Origin: Cryptococcus deneoformans JEC21
Lineage: Eukaryota > Basidiomycota > Tremellomycetes > Tremellales > Cryptococcaceae
Direction: 5' to 3'
Length of the DNA stretch: 64,000 nt
Assembly (NCBI RefSeq): GCF_000091045.1
Contig: NC_006694.1
Span: 416,501-480,500 of the forward strand
The translations under genes and the position numbers were made by a program. How positions within the stretch are numbered: the first letter of the stretch is position 1; the number at the start of each line of letters is the position of its first letter. The notes below the pieces were generated by a model. That model was given only the letters and a program-made list of their open reading frames with translations, made no database searches and was not told the DNA's origin. This document shows, piece by piece, positions 24,732 to 35,946 of this stretch.

Positions 24732-26601
24732 TTATTTGAAGCAGATGAGAACAGCGGAAGAGGCATCAATTTGAAGGACGCCGTTATCGAGAGTCTCCTC
24801 GCTGACTTCTCCAGTTGGTTTACCATCTTCAGTGTCGAAAAACTGACCAGCCCAAGTACTAAACCTTTGTCAGTGTCTGTTTCAGGCGTTGCGAGAAGAA
24901 GAAAGAGGGAAACTTACAGTCCGTGCATTGCAGTGGTTTGAGGGACAAACAGCCTCTTGACGGTTGCGTTCCTTCCTTCAACGCCGACAAGGTTGAGCTC
25001 AAACTTGTTCCTTCCCTCCTGCGCGTCTTCATCATCGGTAGTGTAAACCTCGGTACTAGTGACCACCATTCGGACCAAATCGCCGTCTTCCCAAATACCA
25101 TACGCCACCACGTTATCGTTTGGGGTGCTGATTTCCGCAACGTATGAGTTCCCGTTGGTACCAATTGCTTCGTTGACGATAAGAGCGGCATGGTAAGCGG
25201 GTAGAATGTGAGCTCGACTGGTCATATTGGTTCCATCGTCGTGATCAGCATCGGTAGCGACGGGCTGGAAGAAATTGTAGCGGAATCCGACACCGTGGTG
25301 GAAGTGCATACGCTCAACTCCCATAGAAGCCAGTTGAAGCATCCAGTCAATGGCCCAAATGGCCGCTTCGGCCGTGTTACTGGTACCAGGTTGACCGTGG
25401 CTGTTGTTCGTCAGTATCTGTATATTCCATAATCGTCCTAGACTTTACTCACTTGGCGTATGAATTACCTTCAGCCTACAACGATAATCAGTCAGGATCT
25501 CAATCTGAATGGTAGAAAGTTGTAAGAAAACTTACAAAGACGTATTGCAGACCCTCACTCTTGACAGCTTTTAGCCCATAGGTTCGAGTGGTAAGGTTTG
25601 CCCGCACAGTCCCCTTGTCCATCAAGCTGCCCGTAGGGGACAAAGGGTAACCGTCCGCGAAAGCGCCAGAGTAAACGTGCTGGTTGAACTGCTTAACAAC
25701 GGATCGGATGTCATCATCGTCCAGAATCCCAGCCTCGAGAGAAGCTTCAGGTGTCCAGGCGGGAGCCTCGAAGCCGGTCATAGCACCAGGAGTAAGGTAG
25801 GGACCGTCACCACCCAGCTGAATGACTTCCGATACCCCTTGGGCATAATCGAGCCATGTTTGAGAGTAATTTGCCGGCGTCCATGCCGCACCCAATCCTT
25901 TCCCACTACTGTAGAAATCGGGCTCGTTACCTATCTCGAGACCATCGAGATGGACATTGGCAGTCAAATGGGCTCGGTCTCCTTGGAAAGTGTCTGCAAT
26001 GAGCTTCGCCTGCGCAATAGTCTCGGTGCGGTTGAGACTAGCGAGATTGACACCCCACTGGAAAGGTGTACCATCGGGAAGGTTACCGGAAAGAGCGTAA
26101 AAGTCGCGACCGATAGAGATGCTGTCTGCTTCGGGAACCGGTACCTCTTCAGTGGCTGCGGGGAAAGTGGCGTTCATCACTTCGTAGGACAAGTCGATCG
26201 TCGCACGGTCTTCCGAGTTGGCTATAGGAAGTCAGTATAGCTCCATACATCATGGATAGGAGACATGGGAGACATGACAAGGAAAAGAGTGCAAGAAATG
26301 ACATAGGTTACTTACCTCCAACCCTGAGATAGGGCATTACACCGGTTCGTTCACCCAAGTTGGTGAGTACCTGATTGACATACTTGTTTGGTTCTCCCAC
26401 TTTTTGTCCCGCCCAATCTGGCCATCGATCCATCTCAATAGAGAAGGCAGCCAAGTTCGGGGAAAGTGGTTCGGCCCATGCTGGCTGGTTGCTGGGGATC
26501 TGAACCGAAGTCTGGGTAACATTACCCGATTGGGCAGAGTCACTACGGATGGTGTGCAGAGCACGTACTACCGAGTGTGCAACGTCGAGAGGGATTCGCA
26601 T
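24732..26601 (-). CDS. glycoside hydrolase family 79 protein (beta-glucuronidase type)
   Basis: Five exons (26601-26316, 26221-25536, 25475-25453, 25400-24918, 24858-24732) encode 534 aa. The (beta/alpha)8 barrel begins with AAFSIEMDRWPDWAG and YLRVGANSEDR. The putative acid/base Glu is residue 195 in LEIGNEPDFY, and the putative nucleophile is Glu326 in AEGNSYANHG, which sits in a 23-nt exon. The C-terminal beta domain (MVVTSTEVYTT, VLICFK) follows. GH79 members release glucuronic acid or its methyl ester from glycans. No secretion signal is evident after the ATG (MRIPLDVAHSVVRALHT), which is odd for a family usually secreted. The upstream region has a TATA box and a duplicated repeat. Confidence 0.82.
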
Positions 26602-26664
26602 TGTTTGTTGTCTTGAGCTTGGCAGGGAGTGGTGGGTGTCTCATACCTACCGCCTTGGCGTCCG

Positions 26665-26672
26665 TTTATATA
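26665..26672 (-). promoter_or_regulatory. TATA box of the GH79 gene
   Basis: On the minus strand the sequence reads TATATAAA, 64 bp upstream of the proposed GH79 start codon, a position that suits a TATA element. It is the clearest core-promoter motif in the window and fits an inducible gene. Confidence 0.6.
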
Positions 26673-26753
26673 GTTTTCTTGGGCAAGCTTGGTGTTGTGA
26701 GGCGTTCCGGGTGTCGATAAGTCGCTATCATCAAGCCCTAGGTGGTCGTCTAC

Positions 26754-26767
26754 CGGCAGCGCCTCCG
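26754..26767. promoter_or_regulatory. CGG-N8-CCG element, copy 1 (imperfect centre)
   Basis: CGGCAGCGCCTCCG keeps both CGG and CCG ends but has a changed centre compared with copies 2 and 3. Inverted CGG triplets are the classic binding sites of Zn2Cys6 dimers. Assignment to such a regulator is inference. Confidence 0.4.
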
Positions 26768-26889
26768 ATGTCAAAAAGGTCACCGGACGACAATAGACAC
26801 TATTTTTTTCGATTTCCCCCTACATATCGCTCGATTCAAGAATGCCTGTTGCAAGTTTTGGACAACAATGTAGAACAAAAGTCAACTAC

Positions 26890-26903
26890 CGGCAGCGCTG
26901 CCG
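26890..26903. promoter_or_regulatory. CGG-N8-CCG palindrome, copy 2
   Basis: CGGCAGCGCTGCCG is a perfect 14-bp palindrome with CGG/CCG ends, inside the first full repeat unit 289 bp upstream of the GH79 start. It has the form of a zinc-cluster dimer site. Confidence 0.5.
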
Positions 26904-27099
26904 ATGTTAACAAGGTCATTTGGTGACAATATACCCTCTTTTCCTTCGATCTGCGGGGACTTATTGTGCGATCCATGATTGCCTATTACAGGTTTTGGTA
27001 AGTGGAATAGATACTATTTTTTTTCGATTTCCCCTACTTATTGCTCGATTCAAGAATGCCTGTTGCAAGTTTGGACAATGTAGAACAAAAGTCAACTAC

Positions 27100-27113
27100 C
27101 GGCAGCGCTGCCG
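27100..27113. promoter_or_regulatory. CGG-N8-CCG palindrome, copy 3
   Basis: The same perfect palindrome as copy 2, carried along by the repeat duplication. Three spaced sites upstream of one gene would allow cooperative regulation if they are bound. Confidence 0.5.
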
Positions 27114-27220
27114 ATGTTAACAAGCAAGGTCATTTGGTGACAATTATACCCTATTTTCCTTCGATCTGCGGGGACTTATTGTGCGATCCATGATTGCCTA
27201 TTACAGGTTTTGGTAAGTGG

Positions 27221-28347
27221 GCAGCTGACCTACGTAGTTGTTTCATGCCTCCACCCACGATGGGTCAGACAAAAGATGATGGTTGCGTGAACGACATTTC
27301 GTAAATCGGAGCATCTGTCCGAAGAGGTGTAAAAGCTTTCATGCCTAAATAATCCAGGTTCATTTATTTTGTTCCTATCGAGGGTCTTCTTTGTGCCAAA
27401 AGCTTTTCTAGACGCTGTGAGCTGTGGCACGTGACGGGGGCGCATGAGTGTGGGCACATGACGCATGACCGGCGCCGACAGAGATGGTGGAGAAATGACA
27501 ATCGTTCATTAACAGCGCCCCCCTGGATGACATTAATTAATTGCAAATCCTGCAAACTAGGTAGTACAGACAGTTGTCAATACTTGCTTGAACTCACGGG
27601 CCGGTCTCTGAATGCTTTTTGTAAGAAGCAACAGCTACTAAGAGCCACATGATAGACACAGTGCCGCCACGCCACACTCTAATTGACTTTTTTAGATCGT
27701 CGCGTCTTTGTGGGGTCAAAGGCGTAATTGCGAAGGTTCGAACAAGGAAGTAATACAGTTAGTGTCTCAAAAGTGCAGCATCATGCGCAGCGTGCTATCA
27801 GTCGACCAGAGGACGGAAGTATTTACTTACTATGCCTCGTTGCAGTGAAAGAATATGTGAAGCTACAGTACTCGTAGTGATGAGTCGTGGCTGCCTCCAT
27901 CGTTTCGCCATGACGGACAAATCCTCACCACTCACCACGCTGTCATTGAATCCAAAATGAATGATATCCCATTCAAGCCCTTAGAGTCCTGCGAGAAATG
28001 CTGTGGAGGGAATCGATGCATGTGTTGATCTAGATAGTAGAGAAGCTCTCTCATTTCCACAGCACAGTCTGTTGTCCAGGTACGAACGGAACCAAATTGA
28101 TATAGTAGTCGTCGGATCCATAAGTTCGCTCTTTCTTGAGGGATGTATGAGCAGTGAGCCCGCCATCATTTTCGCTTCAGATACTGCATTTCGCTGCGGC
28201 AGCTCGTTAATCGACCAAGGTGCTATTACCTCGTCTTCCTTTCAGGTCCTTCGCTGCTTTTCGACAAACAATCCCCGAGAAAGACGAGCACAACAAGCAG
28301 CACAGATCTCCCAACCACCCGGGTTGACATTAGCATCACGCGTGTCC
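27221..28347. other. long intergenic region upstream of the ASCC3-like helicase
   Basis: About 1.1 kb without a supportable gene. It carries in-frame ATGs (for example 28147) that could extend the helicase N-terminus, including a stretch reading MSSEPAIIFASDTAFRCG, but splice choices there are ambiguous. It holds no rRNA or convincing tRNA signature. It is probably the promoter and 5' untranslated region of the helicase plus the distal upstream region of GH79. Confidence 0.4.
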
Positions 28348-31300
28348 ATGTCTGTCCAACATTACCTGGGCACTCTTTTCCAGCCCCAACCTCCAACATT
28401 TGAGGATAGTTGGAAAGCTGTTATTTCAAGCTGGGGCCCTTCTCAGTAAGTAATTAATGCACTTCCTCACAACACATCTCTGATCATCTGTTCATTGTTA
28501 GGTTTCGTGCTCAAGCCATCGATGACTTTGAACCAGTCTTGGAGACCTCACCATGGCCTTCAGTTCTAAACTATTTAACCGAAACAGGCCTGCCATCTGT
28601 GACTCTGGAGCCTCCTCCTATCGAATCCACGCCTGCGCCCGAGTCGTCATCGTCAACGAAAGCTGATTTGGTCGATCGTTTGCGCCAGTGTGTTCTGCTG
28701 TTGCCAGTCACCCCCTATCATGGCTGATGATACGGTATTATAGGCACATTCCTGCGACCTTTGGATCACTTGTCAACCTTCTGTCTACCCCGCGCTCAAA
28801 CGATGATATACAATCAGAACTGATTGAGGTCATGGGCTTCGAAGGCGATGCCTTGTCGCTGGTCGAGGAATTGTTAAAGCCAGGAGCGAGACAAGATGTG
28901 ATTGACAGTTGTTTGCGCTCTACCCCTGTGAGTGCTCAATGTGCATCGTATTGTTGAATATTCGCCTAATCATCCCACAGAACGCGCAGGACAAGAAGGA
29001 AACGAGACCTGTCCAGATGGACAAGCCCGCATATCTACCAAATGCCAGGATGACAGTAAAGGGGAAGGTCAAGGATAGAAAGAAAATCATAGACATCTCA
29101 GACATTGTTGGATCCGCCGAAGATATCAATAAAAGATTGCAAGAGCAGATTGAAGGTCCCAAAGCGATGTTCTCGGAGGATGGTCCCGTAGGTTTTTCAT
29201 TGATTTGTTGCGATTCCTGCTCCGATTCAGCTGACGTTAATGAAAATACAGAAAATGGTCGAGCAAGAGATTTTGCCTCATGTTTACACAGCAACGGGAA
29301 ACAAATTCGTCCCTCTTTCCCATGGCGGGAAGTTCGCGCTTCCTGAGGGTACAAAGCGAGAATACACAGATGTGGGTTCAACTTTTCTGTTGATGGTAAG
29401 ATAGACCCTGATCCTGTCATAAGACGTATGAAGAGGTTATTATACCTCCAGCCAATCCTATACCGCCTAAGAAAACAGAGCGCCCTGTCAAGATTGCTGA
29501 ATTGTCACCCATAGCTAGAGGGTGTTTCCCTGTAAGCAAAAGGCCGTGCTTACAGTGCTAAGTTAACATTTGTCGCAGAAATACATTCAGTTGAATAGGA
29601 TGCAAAGTATCGTACAACCTACTGCTATGAACACAAACGAGAATATGTTGATTTGCGGTGAGGAAGCCTTTTGCTTGCGAAGTATTGACTGACCATTTGT
29701 TTTCCAGCGCCCACTGGTGCCGTGAGTCTATAACACTGCCGCTTGTACAAATTAGAGGCTCACCTGCTTTTTATAGGGTAAAACTGATGTTGCTATCATG
29801 TCAATCATCCGCGTTCTGTCTCAGCACGTTATCGACGGTCCTACCTCCCATCCTTCAGGCTTCAACATCAATCGCAACGCTTTCAAGGTTATTTATGTTG
29901 CGCCCATGAAGGCCCTTGCTGCAGAAATTGTGTCTAAATTTGCAAAACGCCTTGCATGGCTCAGTATCAAGGTCAGAGAGTTGACTGGTGACATGCAATT
30001 AACAAAGCAAGAAATCGAAGAAACGCAGATCATTGTGACAACTCCTGAGAAATGGGATGTCGTAACTAGAAAGCCGACAGGTGAAGGAGAACTGGCTTCT
30101 AAAGTCAAATTGCTTATCATCGATGAGGTCCACTTGCTTGCGGAAGATCGAGGTGCTGTCATTGAGACTATTGTGGCCAGAACACTCAGACAAGTACATA
30201 CTAGTCCTTGTGCTATCCCAAAGACTTTCATTGCTGACAGAAAACAGGTTGAATCAAGCCAATCTCTCATTCGTATTGTCGGTCTCAGTGCCACCCTGCC
30301 GAATTATGTCGATGTTGGAGATTTCTTGAGGTACGTCGCAAACTCGTAACAGCTTGTTCGATCGCAAACCACCATCTTGTAGGGTAAACCGATATCAAGG
30401 TCTTTTTTATTTCGACGCTTCTTTCAGACCAGTTCCTCTCGAGCAACATTTCATTGGTGTTTCTGGAAAGCCTCGTTCAGCCGTCTCGGCACGTAATATG
30501 GATCGAGTCGTTTTTGAAAAGGTACTTATCTGTATTTCATTCAGAAGCAGCACGTTAACATGATTACAAGGTCTCTGAACTTGTGGAGGCTGGTCATCAA
30601 GTGATGGTGTTTGTACATGCGCGGCGAGACACTGTCAAGACTGCACAGACTCTCAAGGAAATGGCTTTAGAAGAAGGTGTCTCCACTTTCTTCCAGACCG
30701 ATGGTCACGCAAAATTCAGTCAGTACAGGGCAGAGCTTTCCAAGTCTAAAAACAAGGAGATGAAGGAACTATTCGACGCCGGATTCGGTATCCATCATGC
30801 CGGTATGCTGAGAACAGACAGGAATATGATGGAAAAGATGTTTGAGGATGGTTGCATTAACGTGAGTTTCGTTGATTTCCCGCGCAAATACCACCAATGA
30901 CGGATATTCGTCATAGGTCCTGTGCTGTACCTCAACTTTAGCATGGGGTGTCAATCTTCCGGCACATGCTGTTATCATCAAAGGCACCCAGGTTTATGAC
31001 ACTGGCAAAGGCTCATTCATGGATCTCTCTGTCCTAGACGTCCTTCAAATATTCGGTCGAGCTGGTCGACCTGGATACGCAACAAGTGGAGTCGGCTTCA
31101 TATGTACCACCCACGACAAGGTTGATCACTATGTGACGTCGGTCATGTCTCAGGTGAGCATCCATTTATTAGCTAATTTCAACAGACTGATTTCATGTCG
31201 TCTTTAGACGCCTATCGAATCCAAGTGAGTAGCATGTGCCATTTGTCGAGCAGCTAATTCAACATCCCATCTTAGATTCATCCCCGGCATGACAGATGCT

Positions 31301-34300
31301 CTTAACGCTGAGGTGGCTTTAGGAACAATTACCAATGTTCAAGAAGCGATGCAATGGTTGAGTTACACCTATCTCTTCGGTAAGTGCGTCCATTCGATTA
31401 CACTTGAGGCAATGTTAATTATCAGCCCAGTTCGCATGAAGAAGAACCCTTGGGTTTATGGTCAGTGCAGAACCTCATAACGATGGTATTCAAGACGCGC
31501 TCATCTTGTCTTCACAGCTATGGCTCATGATGTTACAAAAGACGACCCGCAACTTGGCAATAAGCGCAACGAGCTTATCGTTCAAGCTGCTCGCCTTCTT
31601 CAAAAAGCTAGGATGGTTCGATATGATGATTTGGCCAACACATTCGGTATCACGGATCTAGGTCGCATTGCAGCCAAGTACTACCTCAGGTTTTCCACTA
31701 TTGAGACCTTCAGTAAGCCCATTCTTTTGCGTCGCCTTGATATGGCTGACCCTGCAATCCTCTGTAGACAGTAAATTCAATCCGCGAATGAGCAATGCAG
31801 ATCTGTTCCAGATGCTGTGTGAAGCGACTGAAGTAAGCTAAAGCAAATTGTTTGACTGAATAAAAAGCTGATATCAAGCCGTGCAGTTCGAGCAAATTCA
31901 GCTTCGAGACAGCGAAGTTGAAGAACTTGAGGCCATTATTGGCAGCGGTGTCATCCCATTGGAAGTTGCCGTAAGTGATCTCGAGGCTTTCATAAACAAG
32001 TCTGCAAATTAATTCTAAATTCTTTTAAAGGGAGGTGCGATCAACAAGCGCAACAAAGTCAATATCCTGCTCCAAGCGCATATTTCCAACGTCTATATCA
32101 ACGATTTTGCTCTCGTTTCTGACGCTGCATTCGTTGCACAAGTGAGTGACGCATCCGATCCACCAGGTAATCAGCTCATTGAGAATTAGAATGCTGGACG
32201 TATTATTCGCGCGTTGCTTGAGATTGCTCTTAGCCGTAACTGGGCCAATTGCTCCTACCTGCTGGTCGAGCTCAGCAAATGTATTGAACGCCGACAATGG
32301 GTTTACGACCATGGTCTCGCCCAGCTCAAGGTGCTGCAGCGTGAAACCATTCATAAACTTACTCAGTATACGCCCGACAGCATGACCATCTCGGATTTCC
32401 GAGACATGACTGCTCAAGAGAATGGCGAGTTCATTCACATGAACGAGAAGCATGGGCAGGCTGTTTTGGATGCCGCAATGATGTTCCCAACTGTCAACCT
32501 TACCCACACCTTGCGGCCGATCACTCATGATCTACTGCAAATCACCGTAAAGGTCACACCACAATTCAAATGGCATAACAAGATTTCGGGGAGCAGCGAA
32601 CCGTTCTATGTATGGGTACAAGACGAAGAAGGTTTGAACATCTATCAATGGCGTAGTGTCCGCGTCACGCCCTCAACTACGGTTATCGACATCGACTTTT
32701 TCCTACCCTTTGACGATGTGCCTCCAGACTCGATATCGATTATCTCCATATCCGACAAATGGCTATGGTCCTACGAGCAACTCGTCATTCAGCTGGGCGA
32801 TCTCATAATGCCGCCTCCTCCAAAGGAATCCACGCAAATCCTTGGCATTCCGTTCCTGCGCCGCTCCTGCTTCAATGATCCCCAGCTAGAGCAGCGATAT
32901 GCTCAGACGTTGGACACGTTGAATACAATCCAGAGCCATGCCTTCTGGATGCTTTATAATACTTCTATGAACGCTGTTGTCTCTTCTCCTGTTGGAAGCG
33001 GAAAGACTTTACTGGCTGAGGGAGCTATATGGTACGTGAATTCTCAAGGAGCTCCCCCCTGTTCTTCAACTAACTCCTAATAGGAATGCTTTCCGACACA
33101 ACAAAGAGTCGGTTGTCTTGATAATGGTGCCTGAGCGCTACGCTGTACATGAGACCGTTGCGAGATTACGAAATTTATGTCCTCCAAAGCGAAGGGTAAT
33201 CATCAGACCTCTCTTCAACGTGTCCGACTTTGACCAACTTCTCTCTGGAGGGCCTGCTATTGGAGTTACGACACCTTTTGCAGTCCTGAGCAATGAAAAA
33301 ATTGATAACTTCCTGAGTACTCAACGCTTGGGGCTGTATGTCTTTGAAGATTTACACCTTCTCGATGAAGTGTACGAACTTGCCGTATCAAAGATTTTGA
33401 CTTTTGCCCGCACTGCACGAACCCGAATCGTCGGTACGACGTCATCTCTCAGCGATCCTTCTGATCTTGCTGAATGGCTTGGGGTTGACCCTGGGCCGTT
33501 GGATCAATGGGGAAAACCTGTCGCTTCACAACCTCCCGCTTTGTTCAGTTTCGCTCCCTCAGATCGTGGCAATCATATTTCTGTGTCCATCAAATCGTTC
33601 ACAATTCCCCACGGTCCTACCTTACTTCGCTCTATGATCAAACCCACTTACGATATTCTCAAATCCGTGACAGGCGGTGCTATCATTTTTGTGCCATCCG
33701 TTCAAGCTTGTGCCACCGTCGCCGCCGATCTTGTCACTCAATCCGGAACCGAGATGAACGTCGATGGCTTCCTTTCTCGGCCTCGCGACGAGGTCGAGCC
33801 GTTCGCTGAACGCTTGAAAGATGAGAAATTGTTTGAACCGGTGCTTCATGGTATCGGTTACATTACTCGTGATATGGCACCGACGGATATCGCCATTGTT
33901 CTTGAGCTTTTTGCGAGTGGTATTATCCGTGCTATCATCGCCCCTCGTCAATCATGTTGGACACTTCCAGTGCGAGGTGAAAGCGTCATCATTATGGGCA
34001 CGCAGTACGTGCGCATGGAAGCGAGACCCGAAGGCAAGGGGCCCAAAGCAAAGCCTGAAAAGCACCTGGTAAGCTATTCAGCGAAAGAATTGGTGAAGAT
34101 GCAAGGCTTCGCTGTGGTTTCGGCGGCCCCCACTGCCCCGGGTGGAAGGATGTTTATCATGTGCCAGGCAGAGCAGCAAGTCATGATCTCTCGAGTACTC
34201 AAAGAGGGTCTCCCATTGGAATCTAAAATCCTCGATCTTCTTTCACGTAGATCTACACCATCCTCTTCGATCGACCCAAGAGCTATTCAAGCTCTCAACA

Positions 34301-34740
34301 ATTTTTTCAAGGGTCGCAGACCTCCTCCTCGTCCTACCGTCGACAGACCCCGCCGACCTGACGGCAGGAAGGCGGACATGATGGACATCGTAAATTGGTC
34401 ATTCCTTTCTGTCAGAGTGAAGAGCAATCCTAGCTACTACCAGCTCGTTAAGGGGTCAGAAGCGGAAGGTATCTCAAGAGTAATTGACGGATGGTTTGAT
34501 GCTATGGATGGAATAAAGGTGGAGACTGTTGAGGAGCAAAGGAGGCTGACCGTTGAGGATGCGGAAGCGCAAGAAGATAGAAAGGACGACGTGGAGAAGG
34601 CAGACTTGAATTCTGACCAAGAGGGTGGAGTTGCAAACGTTGAGGAGAACGGCAACTTAGATGAATCAGAACAGAAGGGCACAGCGAGCGAGAAGTCAGG
34701 ACAGAGTGTAGGACTTTGTAACACTTTGGAAGTCAATTGA
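28348..34740 (+). CDS. Ski2-like RNA helicase of the ASCC3/Slh1 type, degenerate second cassette
   Basis: Twenty-two exons: 28348-28445, 28502-28687, 28744-28927, 28981-29187, 29252-29371, 29424-29531, 29579-29657, 29708-29721, 29777-30193, 30248-30330, 30383-30521, 30571-30861, 30917-31153, 31208-31224, 31276-31379, 31431-31460, 31518-31712, 31768-31832, 31887-31970, 32031-32141, 32190-33031, 33084-34740 (1755 aa). Cassette 1 is intact: [32 protein letters not shown], then a Sec63 domain. Cassette 2 keeps the P-loop (SPVGSGKT), but motif II reads FEDLHLL and motif VI is lost ([12 protein letters not shown]). No second Sec63 domain follows, only an acidic tail. Slh1/ASCC3 splits collided ribosomes; [12 protein letters not shown] favours this over Brr2. 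The start is uncertain (28147 is also in frame). Confidence 0.85.
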
Positions 34741-35028
34741 AATGGTGAGACATAACAGACATCTATATGCAACTGTGCTCTGGGAGATATTCCAAAGATC
34801 AGCAACTTAAAATGCCTGTTTTAATAAGAAAACAACTGATTTCGCGGATCATACTTGTACAGCGAAATGAAATAACAACTGAATACTAATACACAAGATG
34901 GTTAACCATTTCCCCAGGCAGGCATGGAGAGGTACTGCCTCAAGCACAATTGCAAAAGCCTCACATCTGGCTACAGCTTTTGTTATGCACTCATGTACAA
35001 ATACTAACCCACCAGACAAATCTACTAT

Positions 35029-35946
35029 TTACAGCTTCGCTTTGGCATTCTGATTTTACTGGTCAGTACAAAAAATGTTACAAAACAACAGCCAGATGAC
35101 ATACCTTTAGCACGCCATCGAGCTTAGTCTACGTATTATTTACACAAGGAATGGTCAGCTGCCAATCTCGAAACATAGCGAAAAACATAGCGAAAAAGGT
35201 AAGACATACGGCAAGCATAATCTGTGCAGTTATAGACATGATGAGCCCTATATCCTGAGGTTCCCCAGATCTCAAGACTCACGTTACCCTTAACCTTCAA
35301 ACCGCCAGTCATGAAGGCTTTTTGTGCATTCACTTTACCATCTGCTAGGCCAATGAAGGTGTCTGATTGAGAGATCAAGATTGAGCGATTCTCTTACTTG
35401 AATGGCCAGCTCAATACCTACCATCACTTAGAGCAATTGAGACATCTGCAATAATCGGTCATTAGTTGACTGCTGTACAATATATACCTCTCAAAAACCC
35501 ACCGGGTCGTTTGGCCGGACCTTTCGTAACCTTGCCTTCGTTCTTCAAGTCAATGCTGGGAAGTGTTAGTATATTTCCTACCGTTGAGCAAGCTTCGAAC
35601 TTACGCCCAGACAGCTTCTTTCCCTTGGCTGTTCTTCACATTGAGCTGAAAGACTCCATTTGTCTGCGTTGGGTCGCCTAAGCATATCGTTTACCATTTG
35701 AAAAGCTCTGCCCACTCACCTTCTTAATTTGACTCTTCTTTTCGTCATCAGGCATCTTCTCAAAAACAGAAGCCAGGGACTATACGTTTCCTGTCAGATA
35801 AACGGGTACCTATCATTTGATAAGAGACGCACCAGAAGAACGTCGCTGGTCTACATAGTAGTCCATCGTGAGCGCTTTGGGAACGCAGAACCGTCGTAAA
35901 CGGGAGACATACGTACCTTGAAACCAGGTTCAGTGAGGTCCGACAT
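35029..35946 (-). CDS. sterol carrier protein 2 (SCP2)-domain lipid-binding protein
   Basis: Ten very short exons (35946-35917, 35850-35833, 35779-35720, 35663-35605, 35555-35488, 35445-35422, 35362-35283, 35221-35210, 35128-35105, 35049-35029) give only 131 aa. The SCP2 fold is clear: SLASVFEKMPDDEKK, GVFQLNVKNSQGKEAVWAID, KGPAKRPG, DDTFIGLADGKVNAQKAFM, GGLKVKGNIMLATKLDGVL. SCP2 proteins bind sterols and acyl-CoAs and usually act in peroxisomes. The end, NAKAKL, resembles a C-terminal peroxisomal signal of the AKL type. Exon sizes include 12, 18, 21, 24 and 24 nt, so introns outnumber coding bases. Confidence 0.9.

Larger units (their letters stand above)
26750..27220. repeat. tandemly duplicated ~214-bp repeat upstream of GH79
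   Basis: Bases 26792-27005 and 27006-27220 are near-identical direct copies, differing by small indels (for example an extra CAAG near 27122) and a few substitutions. The first 42 bp (26750-26791) repeat the CTACCGGCAGCGC block a third time. Inside each copy the two halves also resemble one another (TTCGATTTCCCC...GCTCGATTCAAGAATGCC versus TTCGATCTGCGG...GTGCGATCCATGATTGCC), so an older ~105-bp unit was probably duplicated before the 214-bp one. It lies 149-619 bp upstream of the GH79 start. Confidence 0.9.
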
